Below are positions 1-6,790 of a stretch of DNA of 35,114 nucleotides, one piece after another. The notes below the pieces were generated by a model. It made no database searches and was not told where the DNA came from. It was given only the letters and a program-made list of their open reading frames with translations. The stretch's first letter is position 1. Every line of letters begins with the position of its first letter. The stretch is from NCBI RefSeq assembly GCF_015356825.1, contig NZ_JAACYW010000102.1, positions 1 to 35,114 on the forward strand, read 5' to 3'. Position numbers and translations under genes: made by a program. Source of the DNA: Catenulispora rubra (GTDB lineage Bacteria; Actinomycetota; Actinomycetes; Streptomycetales; Catenulisporaceae).

Positions 1-186
1 GTGGTTGCCTGGGTGCGGGTGGCGGGGGGTCTTTACGAGGACGAGGGCAGGCAGGTCGGCGACGGCTTCGGCGGCGGGAGTGGCTCGGCGCCGGGCGAGG
101 CTGTGGCGGATCCGGCCGGCGGCGGATTCGATCCCGAGCTGAGTTCGGAGCGCGGCGATGGTAGGCAGGCCGGCGACGTCGGCATC
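1..186 (-). other. Possible fragment of an unrelated minus-strand gene at the window edge
   Basis: Read on the minus strand from about 190 down to 1, one frame is open and protein-like (it includes the stretch LPTIAALRTQLGIESAAGRI). The plus-strand reading of the same bases is a Gly/Asp/Ser-rich string typical of an antisense frame. I do not recognise the protein. The sequence abuts the point near 180-187 where dimethylformamidase-like homology begins on the plus strand, so this may be a junction between two unrelated sequences. It runs off the window, so no start, stop or family can be given. Confidence 0.2.
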
Positions 187-756
187 CCCCTCACCTGGTG
201 CGACTGGGAGCCCTCGCTCCTGCTCGACATCCCCGAGTCCTGGCCGCCGGGCCTGTACGTCGCGCGCTTCACCGTCGACGCGCCGCTCCTGTCGGTCGTG
301 GCGATGCGCGGCCGGAGCGCCTACGTGCCCTTCGTCGTGCGCGGGCCGCTGGCCGCCGGGTTCCCGACGCTCGTGGTGCTCCCGTTCGCCGCGTACACCG
401 CCGCGAACCCGTGGCCGGTCGCCGATGTGCGGCGGGCCCGCGCGTTGTCGTTCGACCGCCCCTTCGCGGGCAACGGTCTGCCCACCGGGTTCGCCGCCGA
501 CGCCGCGTTCGTCGAACCGCTGACCGCCACCGACTTCGCGACCAGCCTGGATCTGCACGCGGGCCTCGTCGACCCCGGCGCATATCGCAAAGTCCTGCTT
601 CGCACCGATCTGTGGTCGCTGCGGATGCGCGCAGCCGTCGCCAGAGCATCGCTGTCGGGCACGGATGTCGGCGGCCTCGACGGCGTCCCGCCGCCCTCCG
701 TCGACTTCGCGCCGGGGCCCGACGGCCGCGACAACAGAATCCTGATTCGATACTGA
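187..756 (+). pseudogene. Decayed N,N-dimethylformamidase-like gene fragment
   Basis: The translation from about 187 aligns by eye with residues about 138-316 of the intact paralogue encoded on the opposite strand at 777-2243. Shared landmarks are CDW, VPFVVR, LPF, FDRP/FERP, GLPTGF/GLPANF, DLHAG/DLHDG and VDP-x-x-YR. The first ~137 residues are missing. The family motif GHDEYWS (paralogue 291-297) has become RTDLWS with two residues lost, and the last ~170 residues are replaced by a short unrelated tail ending at a stop near 756. An open frame extends upstream to position 1, but that part has no similarity to the paralogue. I read this as a truncated, diverging duplicate unlikely to be functional. 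It is convergent with the intact copy (20 nt between stops), which suggests an inverted duplication. Confidence 0.6.
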
Positions 757-776
757 CCGCAGACGCGCGCCAACGA

Positions 777-2243
777 TCAGCCCAGCATGCGCTCCAGCAA
801 GTTCGCCGTCGCACGCTGGATCCGCGAGTCCGCGATCCCGTGTGCGGACAAGCCTTTCGCCCAGTGGAACGTGCCGCCGTCGAAGACCAGCCCCCCGGCC
901 GGCGTCCGGTGCAAGACCGTGTGCTGCATCCGCGGCTGCCCCTGTCCGGTGTACGGAGAGGCGGCCAGGATCTCGGCCCCATCAGGGCTCTGAATCCATG
1001 GCTGCACCTGGTCGCACTCCCCCCACAGCAGCTCGGGGATCTGCTCGCCGTTCCGAACCCCGGTCCCCGCCCAGAACCAGTGCTCCGCGTTGTCCACGAC
1101 CAGCGGCGCCGTGCCCTTCAGCGTCGACACGTACTGCGCGCCGAGCACCGCCTGCTCCGGACGCCCGGTCTGCCGCCACTGCGCGGTCCGCTCGTTCGCC
1201 GAGGCCGCGCCGGGGTCGGGCCGGTTCTTGTAGCAGACGACGGTCCGGCCGCCGTCCTCCAGCCGGATCCGCCAGTACACGTTGTTCGCGGCCAGGAACG
1301 CGACGTTCGCCCCGTTCGCGAGCGCCTTGTCGAGCGCGTCACGCATCGGCGCCGACCAGTACTCGTCGTGGCCGGGGAAGATCAGGGCCCGGTATCGGGT
1401 CGGGTCGACGGTCCCGTCGTGCAGGTCGGCGCTGTCGGCGTAGCCGACGCTCTTGCCGTGCGCGTCGGCCCAGGTCTCGACCCACTTGGCGAACGACGTG
1501 TCCAGGTCGAAGTTCGCCGGCAGCCCGGTGACGTGGTACGGCCGCTCGAAGCTGACCTTCGTCGCGGCCTTGCCCTCGGTATAGATCTTGCCGTCTTCCC
1601 AGGCGTAGTAGAGGCTCGCGCCGGTCTTCTTGTCCTTGGGGTACTCGTTGTACGCCTGGTACGTCGGGAACGGCAGCCCGACGAGGATGTCGTGGCTCCC
1701 CGCGTCGTCGCGTACCACGAAGGGGACGCAGGTCTGCAGGCCGTCGTCGGTGCGGAGCTTCGCGACGTGGATCCCGCTGCGCCAGTCGGCCGGGACGTCG
1801 AGGTGCCAGGTCGGAGTCCAGTCGCAGGTGATGGTGCGGGTGCTGAGGTCGAGCGAAGACCACGGCTGGGCCGCGCCGTCGAGCGCCTCGGTCTTCAGGA
1901 CGCTGACATCCTCGGCGCCGACCCGGAACACCTCGATGGTGAAGCGCTGCGGGGGGTTCACCGAGACCATGAAGTCGATGCCGGTGCCGCGGTTGACGCT
2001 GTTGGCCGAGGCGTAGGCGCGGATGCGGCCCTCGACGTCGCTGCTGGCGCAGGTGCCGCCGGATTTGGGCGACCAGACCGGCTCCCCAGCGGCGCCGACG
2101 TGCTCGGCGGGGGCGATGTCGCGGACCGGCGGGAGCGGGTGCCGGGGATCGTACGGCTTGGCCCGGAACATGCCGGTGACCTCGCGCTTGGCCTTCGCCG
2201 CGACACGTCGGCCGTACTTGCCGATCCCCATGTTGACACCCAT
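777..2243 (-). CDS. N,N-dimethylformamidase beta-subunit-like domain protein
   Basis: The product (488 aa) resembles the C-terminal domain of the large (beta) subunit of N,N-dimethylformamidase. This domain is common in actinobacterial proteins of unknown substrate. It runs from about residue 85 to the end. Conserved-looking segments are CDWTPTWHLDVP (140-151), VPFVVRD (173-179), GLPFPTYQAYNEYP (189-202), FPGHDEYWS (289-297) and FDGGTFHWAKGL (454-465). The N-terminus is basic (KYGRRVAAKAKR) and has no clear signal peptide or membrane helix, so the protein looks cytoplasmic. The start is ATG at 2243; ATG at 2231 is an alternative, and neither has a good Shine-Dalgarno. A palindrome cluster lies 60-100 bp upstream. 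Hydrolysis of an amide is a family-based inference; real formamidase activity is not implied. Confidence 0.75.
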   Translation of the reverse strand: MGVNMGIGKYGRRVAAKAKREVTGMFRAKPYDPRHPLPPVRDIAPAEHVGAAGEPVWSPKSGGTCASSDVEGRIRAYASANSVNRGTGIDFMVSVNPPQRFTIEVFRVGAEDVSVLKTEALDGAAQPWSSLDLSTRTITCDWTPTWHLDVPADWRSGIHVAKLRTDDGLQTCVPFVVRDDAGSHDILVGLPFPTYQAYNEYPKDKKTGASLYYAWEDGKIYTEGKAATKVSFERPYHVTGLPANFDLDTSFAKWVETWADAHGKSVGYADSADLHDGTVDPTRYRALIFPGHDEYWSAPMRDALDKALANGANVAFLAANNVYWRIRLEDGGRTVVCYKNRPDPGAASANERTAQWRQTGRPEQAVLGAQYVSTLKGTAPLVVDNAEHWFWAGTGVRNGEQIPELLWGECDQVQPWIQSPDGAEILAASPYTGQGQPRMQHTVLHRTPAGGLVFDGGTFHWAKGLSAHGIADSRIQRATANLLERMLG

Positions 2244-2303
2244 TGACGCCGCCGATCGCTGGTGGAGCTGGCGCGGAACGCGCTTATCTGCATCTCTTCA
2301 AAC

Positions 2304-2346
2304 CCATGGCTATGCCAGATCTGTGTGCGCAGATCTGCGACCATGG
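2304..2346. promoter_or_regulatory. Nested palindrome cluster upstream of the DMFase-like gene
   Basis: Two identical palindromes CAGATCTG (2316-2323 and 2330-2337, 14 bp centre to centre) are flanked on both sides by CCATGG palindromes (2304-2309 and 2341-2346). The block ends 61 bp upstream of the start codon at 2243. Regular paired palindromes like this are typical of dimeric regulator binding sites. No specific regulator is recognised. Confidence 0.4.
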
Positions 2347-2351
2347 TAGTC

Positions 2352-2386
2352 GCGGTCTCAGGTCAGTCGAGTTGGCCTGAGACCGC
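2352..2386 (-). terminator. Hairpin after the anti-sigma gene
   Basis: GCGGTCTCAGG pairs perfectly with CCTGAGACCGC (11 bp). Three more pairs, including one G-U wobble, extend the stem to 14 bp with a 7-nt loop (2366-2372). It lies 52 nt beyond the stop of the minus-strand gene ending at 2439 and before the next minus-strand gene. There is no T-run, as is usual for high-GC actinobacterial terminators. Confidence 0.6.
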
Positions 2387-2438
2387 TCCGCGCATGTCGG
2401 TCGGGGTGTCGGCGCTCAGATATCGGCTGGGGCGTCGA

Positions 2439-3386
2439 TCAGCCGAACTGCACGTGGTCCACGACGTGACCGCCGGCGTCGTAGGTCGTGTAGTACTTCA
2501 TGGCCTGCTGGTCCTGCTCGCTGAGTGCTGGCAACAGGACGACGTAGTAGCCGTCGTTCTCGCCCGGGACCGGGGAGATCGGCTGCCGGGCGGTGGTGTG
2601 GTCGCCGATGGTGACGGACACCGAGGCCACCTTCGCCGAGTCGACGCGGCCGATGAGCGACCACAGCGACAGGCCGCTGGCATGCGCGACCTCGCCGGAC
2701 GACAGCGGGCCGCGTACAGACTCGACGTCGCCGCCGCACTGGCCGCCGGCGTCGAAGTCCGGCTGCGATCCGGGTGGGTTCGTGCCCCACTGCAAACCGG
2801 TGTCGGCGCAGGTGGCGGTGTTGGCCTTGCCTTTCTCGGCGATCGGCAGGTGGTGGCCGAGGCCCGACATCAGGGGTTGGCTCTTGGAGACGACGAACAC
2901 GTCGCGGACCAGGCGCCAGTGCTTGCCGTCGATGGTGCCGCTGGCGACGACGGTGTAGAGGTCGTTGGGGTTCGGGGCGCCGATGTTCGGGGTCAGTTGG
3001 GGGAGGATGATCGACACGCTGGGGGTCAGGCCTTTGGTGATGGCCGGGGCCGAGGATTCGGCCTGGTCGGGGGTGGTGTGGCCGGTGCTGCCGGTGTGGC
3101 CGGTGCTGTTGGTTCTGGCCGCCGACTGCAATGTCCCGGGTCCGGCTCCGGCTCCACCACCAGCGCCGGCGAAGATCGTCACCGCGGCGACCGGCAGCAC
3201 GGCGAGCGCCGCCACTCCCGAGACCGCGGTGAGGCGCCGCCTGGTGCGCAACGTCGTGCCGCCCCTCATCACCGCGCCGACCGGTGTCGCGCCGATGTCG
3301 AGGTCGGCGACCTCGGCGCCGAAGGCGTCGTGCAGGTCGGTGTACGCGTGGTCGTGCCTGTGTTCGTACCCTGACTGGTCAGTCAT
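2439..3386 (-). CDS. One-pass membrane protein, putative anti-sigma factor
   Basis: The product has 315 aa. A cytoplasmic N-terminus of about 50 residues, rich in His/Asp near the start (EHRHDHAY) and ending in an Arg cluster (RTRRR, 47-51), precedes one membrane helix at about 53-75. A Ser/Thr/Gly/His linker follows, then an exported domain with a few Cys (TCADTG, GGQCGG). The start codon overlaps the stop of the upstream sigma gene (ATGA, 3386-3383), with a GGAAGGAACC ribosome site. The longer frame reaching 3503 lies inside the sigma gene and is not used. SigE-type sigma genes are often followed by such membrane partners, so an anti-sigma role is inferred. No zinc-binding HxxxCxxC motif is present. 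The linker DNA holds an 18-bp-period duplication (3075-3090, 3093-3108). Confidence 0.65.
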   Translation of the reverse strand: MTDQSGYEHRHDHAYTDLHDAFGAEVADLDIGATPVGAVMRGGTTLRTRRRLTAVSGVAALAVLPVAAVTIFAGAGGGAGAGPGTLQSAARTNSTGHTGSTGHTTPDQAESSAPAITKGLTPSVSIILPQLTPNIGAPNPNDLYTVVASGTIDGKHWRLVRDVFVVSKSQPLMSGLGHHLPIAEKGKANTATCADTGLQWGTNPPGSQPDFDAGGQCGGDVESVRGPLSSGEVAHASGLSLWSLIGRVDSAKVASVSVTIGDHTTARQPISPVPGENDGYYVVLLPALSEQDQQAMKYYTTYDAGGHVVDHVQFG

Positions 3387-3991
3387 TCCGGTTCCTTCCT
3401 TCCGGATTGCACCGCACTGGAGTCGCGATCGACCAGCACCGCACTCGCCCGCAGCCGGGCGAGCGCCTTCGAGGCCTGACTCTTGACCGTGCCGACCGAG
3501 CACCCCATCACCGAGGCGGCCTCCCGCTCCGAGAGGTCCTCCCAGTAGCGCAGCACCACGACCGCCCGCTGCCGCGCGGGCAGCTCCGCCAGCGCCGCCA
3601 TCAGCGCGGACCGCTGCGCGATCGGCTCGTGCGGCACATGCGAGCGCCCGTCGACCGGCACGGCCACCAGGTGCTCGGCGACCCGCCGCTTCCGGAAGCG
3701 CCCCGAGTTCGCGTTGACCAGCACCCGCCGCACGTACGCGTCGACGTCATCAGCCCGCCGCACCCGCCGCCACGACGCGTAGACCCGCGTCAGAGCCGTC
3801 TGCGCCAGATCCTCCGCCAGAAACCGATCCCCGGTCAGCAGAAAAGCCGTCCGCACCAACACCGGCCACCGCGCCGCCATGTACGCCTGGAACTCGGCAT
3901 CAAGGTCGACATCGACCTCAGCCAAAGCGCCCACCCCCACGTCCCCGGCACCGCCCTCGGCACCAGCCCCCGCGATCGCACTTCGCCGCAT
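3383..3991 (-). CDS. SigE-family ECF RNA polymerase sigma factor
   Basis: The product has 202 aa. Region 2 is visible as the segment containing RTAFLLTGDRFLAEDLAQTAL and VYASWRRVRRADDVDAYVRRVL. Region 4 is visible as ALAELPARQRAVVVLRYWEDLSE followed by the helix-turn-helix AASVMGCSVGTVKSQASKAL. The pattern is that of the SigE subfamily of ECF factors, common in Streptomyces-like genomes. An acidic, low-complexity leader of about 30 residues precedes region 2. The start is ATG 3991, with the purine-rich GGAAGGGGG 6 nt upstream. It is translationally coupled (ATGA) to the membrane protein downstream, its likely regulator. It is divergent from the DUF3800 gene. Confidence 0.9.
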   Translation of the reverse strand: MRRSAIAGAGAEGGAGDVGVGALAEVDVDLDAEFQAYMAARWPVLVRTAFLLTGDRFLAEDLAQTALTRVYASWRRVRRADDVDAYVRRVLVNANSGRFRKRRVAEHLVAVPVDGRSHVPHEPIAQRSALMAALAELPARQRAVVVLRYWEDLSEREAASVMGCSVGTVKSQASKALARLRASAVLVDRDSSAVQSGRKEPE

Positions 3992-4139
3992 CGCGACCCC
4001 CTTCCGCCCTACTAGAGCCCGAAGCGCGCGGCGGGGTTGCCCGAGGGTAGCGGAAGGTCAGGCGGGGTGAGGGTGACGGGAAATACACGTTCGAGTGGCG
4101 CTCGTCCGGAATGCTGGACTTGGGCCTTTCGAACACTTT

Positions 4140-4145
4140 TAGCGT
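4140..4145 (+). promoter_or_regulatory. -10 element for a leaderless DUF3800 transcript
   Basis: TAGCGT fits TANNNT and ends 7 nt before ATG 4153, so transcription would start at or next to the start codon. No Shine-Dalgarno precedes that ATG. No clear -35 is seen at 17-18 bp; a TTGGGC lies 14 bp upstream. Confidence 0.45.
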
Positions 4146-4152
4146 CTGCCGC

Positions 4153-4827
4153 ATGAGTTTCCGCGTGTACTACGTCGACGATTCCGGAGACAGCATGACG
4201 GGCATCGCCGTCTACTCCTGGATCGAGGTCGATGCCGACCAACTTCCGAACGCGTTGGCCGTCTGGCTCCGCTTTCGCCAAGAGGTCTTCGACCGCCATC
4301 ACATTCCAGTCGATACCGAGATCCACTCGGTCAATTTCCTGGGCGGTCGCGGCCACCCTTCCACGGAGGAAAAAGTGAACCAGTCCAAAGCGCTGCGCCA
4401 TGAGATCTTCGTCGACGCCCTCAAGACGATCGGCGATCTGCCGGGAATCAAAGTGGGAGCCGTCTACCGGAGATCACCGCACCGGCGAAGCGGCTTCGCA
4501 GATGTCATGCGCGACACCTTCTGCAAGCTGGTGCTCGGCGTGGACCGAAGGCTCTTCCTGGCCGACCATCATGGATTCATGATCATCGATGGCAACGGCG
4601 ACGGCAGCTGCCGCGAATACGGCCGCCTGGTCCGAAGCCTCAACCTCAGCGGACGACAGCTCATCGCAGGGCCTTTCTTCGAGCCGTCGGATCTGAGCGA
4701 ATGGGTCCAGATGGCGGACATCGTCGCGTACGCCGCCTACCAGTCGGTGGTCAAGCGGCCGGGTAAGGAGTACTGCTGGACCTGGTACGCGGACTACATC
4801 GACCCCGACGGTCCGCAGGAAGTCTGA
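4153..4827 (+). CDS. DUF3800 domain protein
   Basis: The product has 224 aa. It opens with the DUF3800 signature YYVDDSGD (4-11), has an acidic IIDGNGDGS segment in the middle, and ends with the family's EWVQMADIVAYAAYQSV motif. The spaced Asp residues suit the RNase H-like fold proposed for DUF3800, which would imply nucleic-acid cleavage, but the biochemical role of the family is not settled. I chose ATG 4153 over the in-frame upstream ATG at 4111 because the conserved motif starts here and a -10 element sits just before it. GC content is visibly lower than in neighbouring genes, with many A/T-ending codons. It is a single gene between the sigma operon and a terminator. Together this suggests an acquired gene. 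Confidence 0.8.
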   Translation: MSFRVYYVDDSGDSMTGIAVYSWIEVDADQLPNALAVWLRFRQEVFDRHHIPVDTEIHSVNFLGGRGHPSTEEKVNQSKALRHEIFVDALKTIGDLPGIKVGAVYRRSPHRRSGFADVMRDTFCKLVLGVDRRLFLADHHGFMIIDGNGDGSCREYGRLVRSLNLSGRQLIAGPFFEPSDLSEWVQMADIVAYAAYQSVVKRPGKEYCWTWYADYIDPDGPQEV

Positions 4828-4835
4828 CGACAAAC

Positions 4836-4868
4836 CAGAAGGCCGCGGTCATTGACCGCGGCCTTCTG
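4836..4868. terminator. Perfect 16-bp hairpin, bidirectional terminator
   Basis: CAGAAGGCCGCGGTCA is followed after one base by its exact reverse complement (4836-4868). It starts 8 nt after the DUF3800 stop and lies between that gene and the convergent mutase gene ending at 4985. A second GC-rich inverted repeat follows at about 4880-4897. No long T-run is present on either side. Confidence 0.75.
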
Positions 4869-4984
4869 CAAGCTAGCTCGGGTCCCCCGGGGGGCCCTTA
4901 CTGCACTCTTGACTATAGCTGAACGAGGCTCGGAATCGCACCCGATCGCACCGAATCCGCCCCATTCGCCACCCCAAAGAGTGA

Positions 4985-6568
4985 CTAAAAAGCATCCGCC
5001 GGCACATAAGTCCCCCACACCTCCCGCAGCGCATGACTCACCTCGCCGCCGGTGGCCCGCGCGGCCAAAGCCTCCCGCATCGGGTACAGCACGTTCTCCG
5101 TATCCGTCGCCGCGGCGCGCTTCATCGCGTCCAGGGCCTTCGTCACCGCCGCGTTGTCGCGCTCGGCGCGCAGCTTCGCCAGGCGTTCCGCCTGCTGTGC
5201 TTCGATCGCGGGGTTCACGCGGAGTGGTTCGTAGGGTTCCTCGACGTCGATCGTGTACTTGTTGACGCCGACGACCGTGCGCTTCCCGCTGTCGATCTCC
5301 TGCGTGATCTGGTACGCCGAGCGCTCGATCTCCTGCTTCTGGAAGCCTGCCTCGATCCCCGCGACGGCGCCGCCGTAGTCCTCGACGCGGGCCATCAGTT
5401 CCAGGGCGGCGGTCTCGACTTCGTCGGTCATGGCCTCGATGGCGTAGGAGCCCGCGAAGGGGTCGACCGTCTTCGTGACGTCCGACTCGTAGGCGATCAC
5501 CTGCTGCGTCCGCAGCGCCAGCCGGGCCGCCTTCTCCGTCGGCAGGGCGATGGCCTCGTCGAACGAGTTCGTGTGCAGGGACTGCGTGCCGCCGAGCACC
5601 GCACCGAGGCCCTGCAGCGCCACGCGCACCAGGTTGACCTCCGGTTGCTGCGCCGTCAGCTGCACGCCGGCCGTCTGCGTGTGGAAGCGCAGCATCTGCG
5701 ACTTCGGGTTCTTCGCACCGAACTCGTCGCGCATGACTCGGGCCCAGATGCGGCGGGCCGCGCGGAACTTCGCGATCTCCTCCAGGAGGGTCGTGCGGGC
5801 CACGAAGAAGAACGACAGGCGCGGCGCGAAGTCGTCGACGTCCAGGCCCGACGCCAGCGCCGCGCGCACGTACTCGATGCCGTTCGCGAGCGTGAAGGCG
5901 ATCTCCTGCGCGGGCGTCGCCCCGGCCTCGGCCATGTGGTAGCCGCTGATGGAGATGGTGTTCCACTTCGGGACTTCGCGGTGGCAGTACTGGAAGACGT
6001 TCGACACCAGGCGCAGGGAGGGCTTCGGCGGGAAGATGTACGTCCCGCGGGCGATGTACTCCTTCAGGATGTCGTTCTGGATGGTGCCGGTCAGGCGGTC
6101 CGACGGCACGCCCTGCTCCTCGCCGATCAGCTGGTACATCAGCAGCAGGACGGCGCCCGGGGCGTTGATCGTCATCGACGTGGAGACCTCGCCGAGGGGG
6201 ATGCCGTCGAACAGCACGCGCATGTCCTCGACCGAGTCGATCGCCACGCCGACCTTGCCCACCTCGCCGGCCGCGATCGCCTCGTCGGAGTCGTAGCCCA
6301 TCTGGGTCGGCAGGTCGAAGGCCACCGACAGCCCCATGGTCCCGGCGTCGATCAGCTGGTGGTAGCGCCGGTTGGACTCCGCCGCGGTGCCGAAGCCGGC
6401 GTACTGCCGCATCGTCCACGGCTTGCCGGTGTACATCGTCGGGTACACCCCGCGGGTGAACGGGAAGGCCCCCGGCTCCCCCAGCTTGGCGGCCGGGTCC
6501 CAGCCGCTCAGCGCGGACGGGCCGTACACGGGCTCGATCGGCAGGCCGGACTCGCTCAGCGATGACAC
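4985..6568 (-). CDS. Methylmalonyl-CoA mutase family large subunit, no B12 domain
   Basis: The product has 527 aa and covers only the substrate-binding TIM barrel; the ~130-residue C-terminal B12-binding domain is absent, so a separate small subunit encoded elsewhere is needed. Segments PFTRGVYPTMY, WTMRQYAGFGT, GLSVAFDLPTQMGYDSD, GTIQNDILKEYIARGTY, SISGYHMAEAGA and GGTQSLHTNSFDEA match the family. By alignment from memory with Propionibacterium mutase, the residues that bind the methylmalonyl carboxylate (Tyr89, Arg207) and the active-site His244 correspond to Tyr56, Arg174 and His211, all present. Isobutyryl-CoA mutases have Phe and Gln at the first two. Arg82 is replaced by Lys49. This favours methylmalonyl-CoA/succinyl-CoA interconversion. 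The start is GTG 6568, with AGGAG 10 nt upstream. Confidence 0.85.
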   Translation of the reverse strand: MSSLSESGLPIEPVYGPSALSGWDPAAKLGEPGAFPFTRGVYPTMYTGKPWTMRQYAGFGTAAESNRRYHQLIDAGTMGLSVAFDLPTQMGYDSDEAIAAGEVGKVGVAIDSVEDMRVLFDGIPLGEVSTSMTINAPGAVLLLMYQLIGEEQGVPSDRLTGTIQNDILKEYIARGTYIFPPKPSLRLVSNVFQYCHREVPKWNTISISGYHMAEAGATPAQEIAFTLANGIEYVRAALASGLDVDDFAPRLSFFFVARTTLLEEIAKFRAARRIWARVMRDEFGAKNPKSQMLRFHTQTAGVQLTAQQPEVNLVRVALQGLGAVLGGTQSLHTNSFDEAIALPTEKAARLALRTQQVIAYESDVTKTVDPFAGSYAIEAMTDEVETAALELMARVEDYGGAVAGIEAGFQKQEIERSAYQITQEIDSGKRTVVGVNKYTIDVEEPYEPLRVNPAIEAQQAERLAKLRAERDNAAVTKALDAMKRAAATDTENVLYPMREALAARATGGEVSHALREVWGTYVPADAF

Positions 6569-6625
6569 CTTCGGCGCTCCTAACGGCTAAGGGGCTCGCG
6601 GCGAGGAACGCGGCCTCCTGACCGC

Positions 6626-6655
6626 AGGTTATTCGGTACCCCGCAAGGGCACCAA
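6626..6655 (-). promoter_or_regulatory. Candidate promoter of the mutase gene
   Basis: On the minus strand TTGGTG (6655-6650) is followed after 18 bp by TAACCT (6631-6626), which fits TTGNNN-N18-TANNNT. It implies a start near 6619 and a 5' leader of about 50 nt carrying the AGGAG site. Confidence 0.45.
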
Positions 6656-6742
6656 CGGGCAGATCCGAGGCGTGCGTCAACCGCCGATTGCCCCCCATGC
6701 CACCAGCCCGGCGCCGCCTGCGGAACCCCTACCGACCCCAGC

Positions 6743-6790
6743 CTTCAGGCGCACGTCCAGACATACCTTCAAGCGCACCTTCAGACGTAC
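6743..6790 (-). repeat. Four degenerate 12-bp tandem repeats across the cyp125 stop codon
   Basis: On the minus strand the units are GTACGTCTGAAG, GTGCGCTTGAAG, GTATGTCTGGAC and GTGCGCCTGAAG. The first contains the TGA stop of the P450 gene (6783-6781). Because 12 is a multiple of three, three of the four units repeat a TGA in the same frame. Confidence 0.7.

Noticed and set aside
198..2246. Long plus-strand frame of 682 codons opposite the DMFase-like gene
   Set aside because: Arg/Pro/Val-rich shadow of the minus-strand gene and of the fragment; no domain and wrong codon bias.
3075..3108. Two 16-bp copies at 18-bp period inside the anti-sigma gene, considered as a regulatory repeat
   Set aside because: It encodes the Ser/Thr/Gly/His linker in frame and is explained as coding low complexity.
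5033..6565. 510-codon plus-strand frame opposite the mutase gene
   Set aside because: Antisense shadow of the clearly conserved mutase; low-complexity Arg/His/Val composition.
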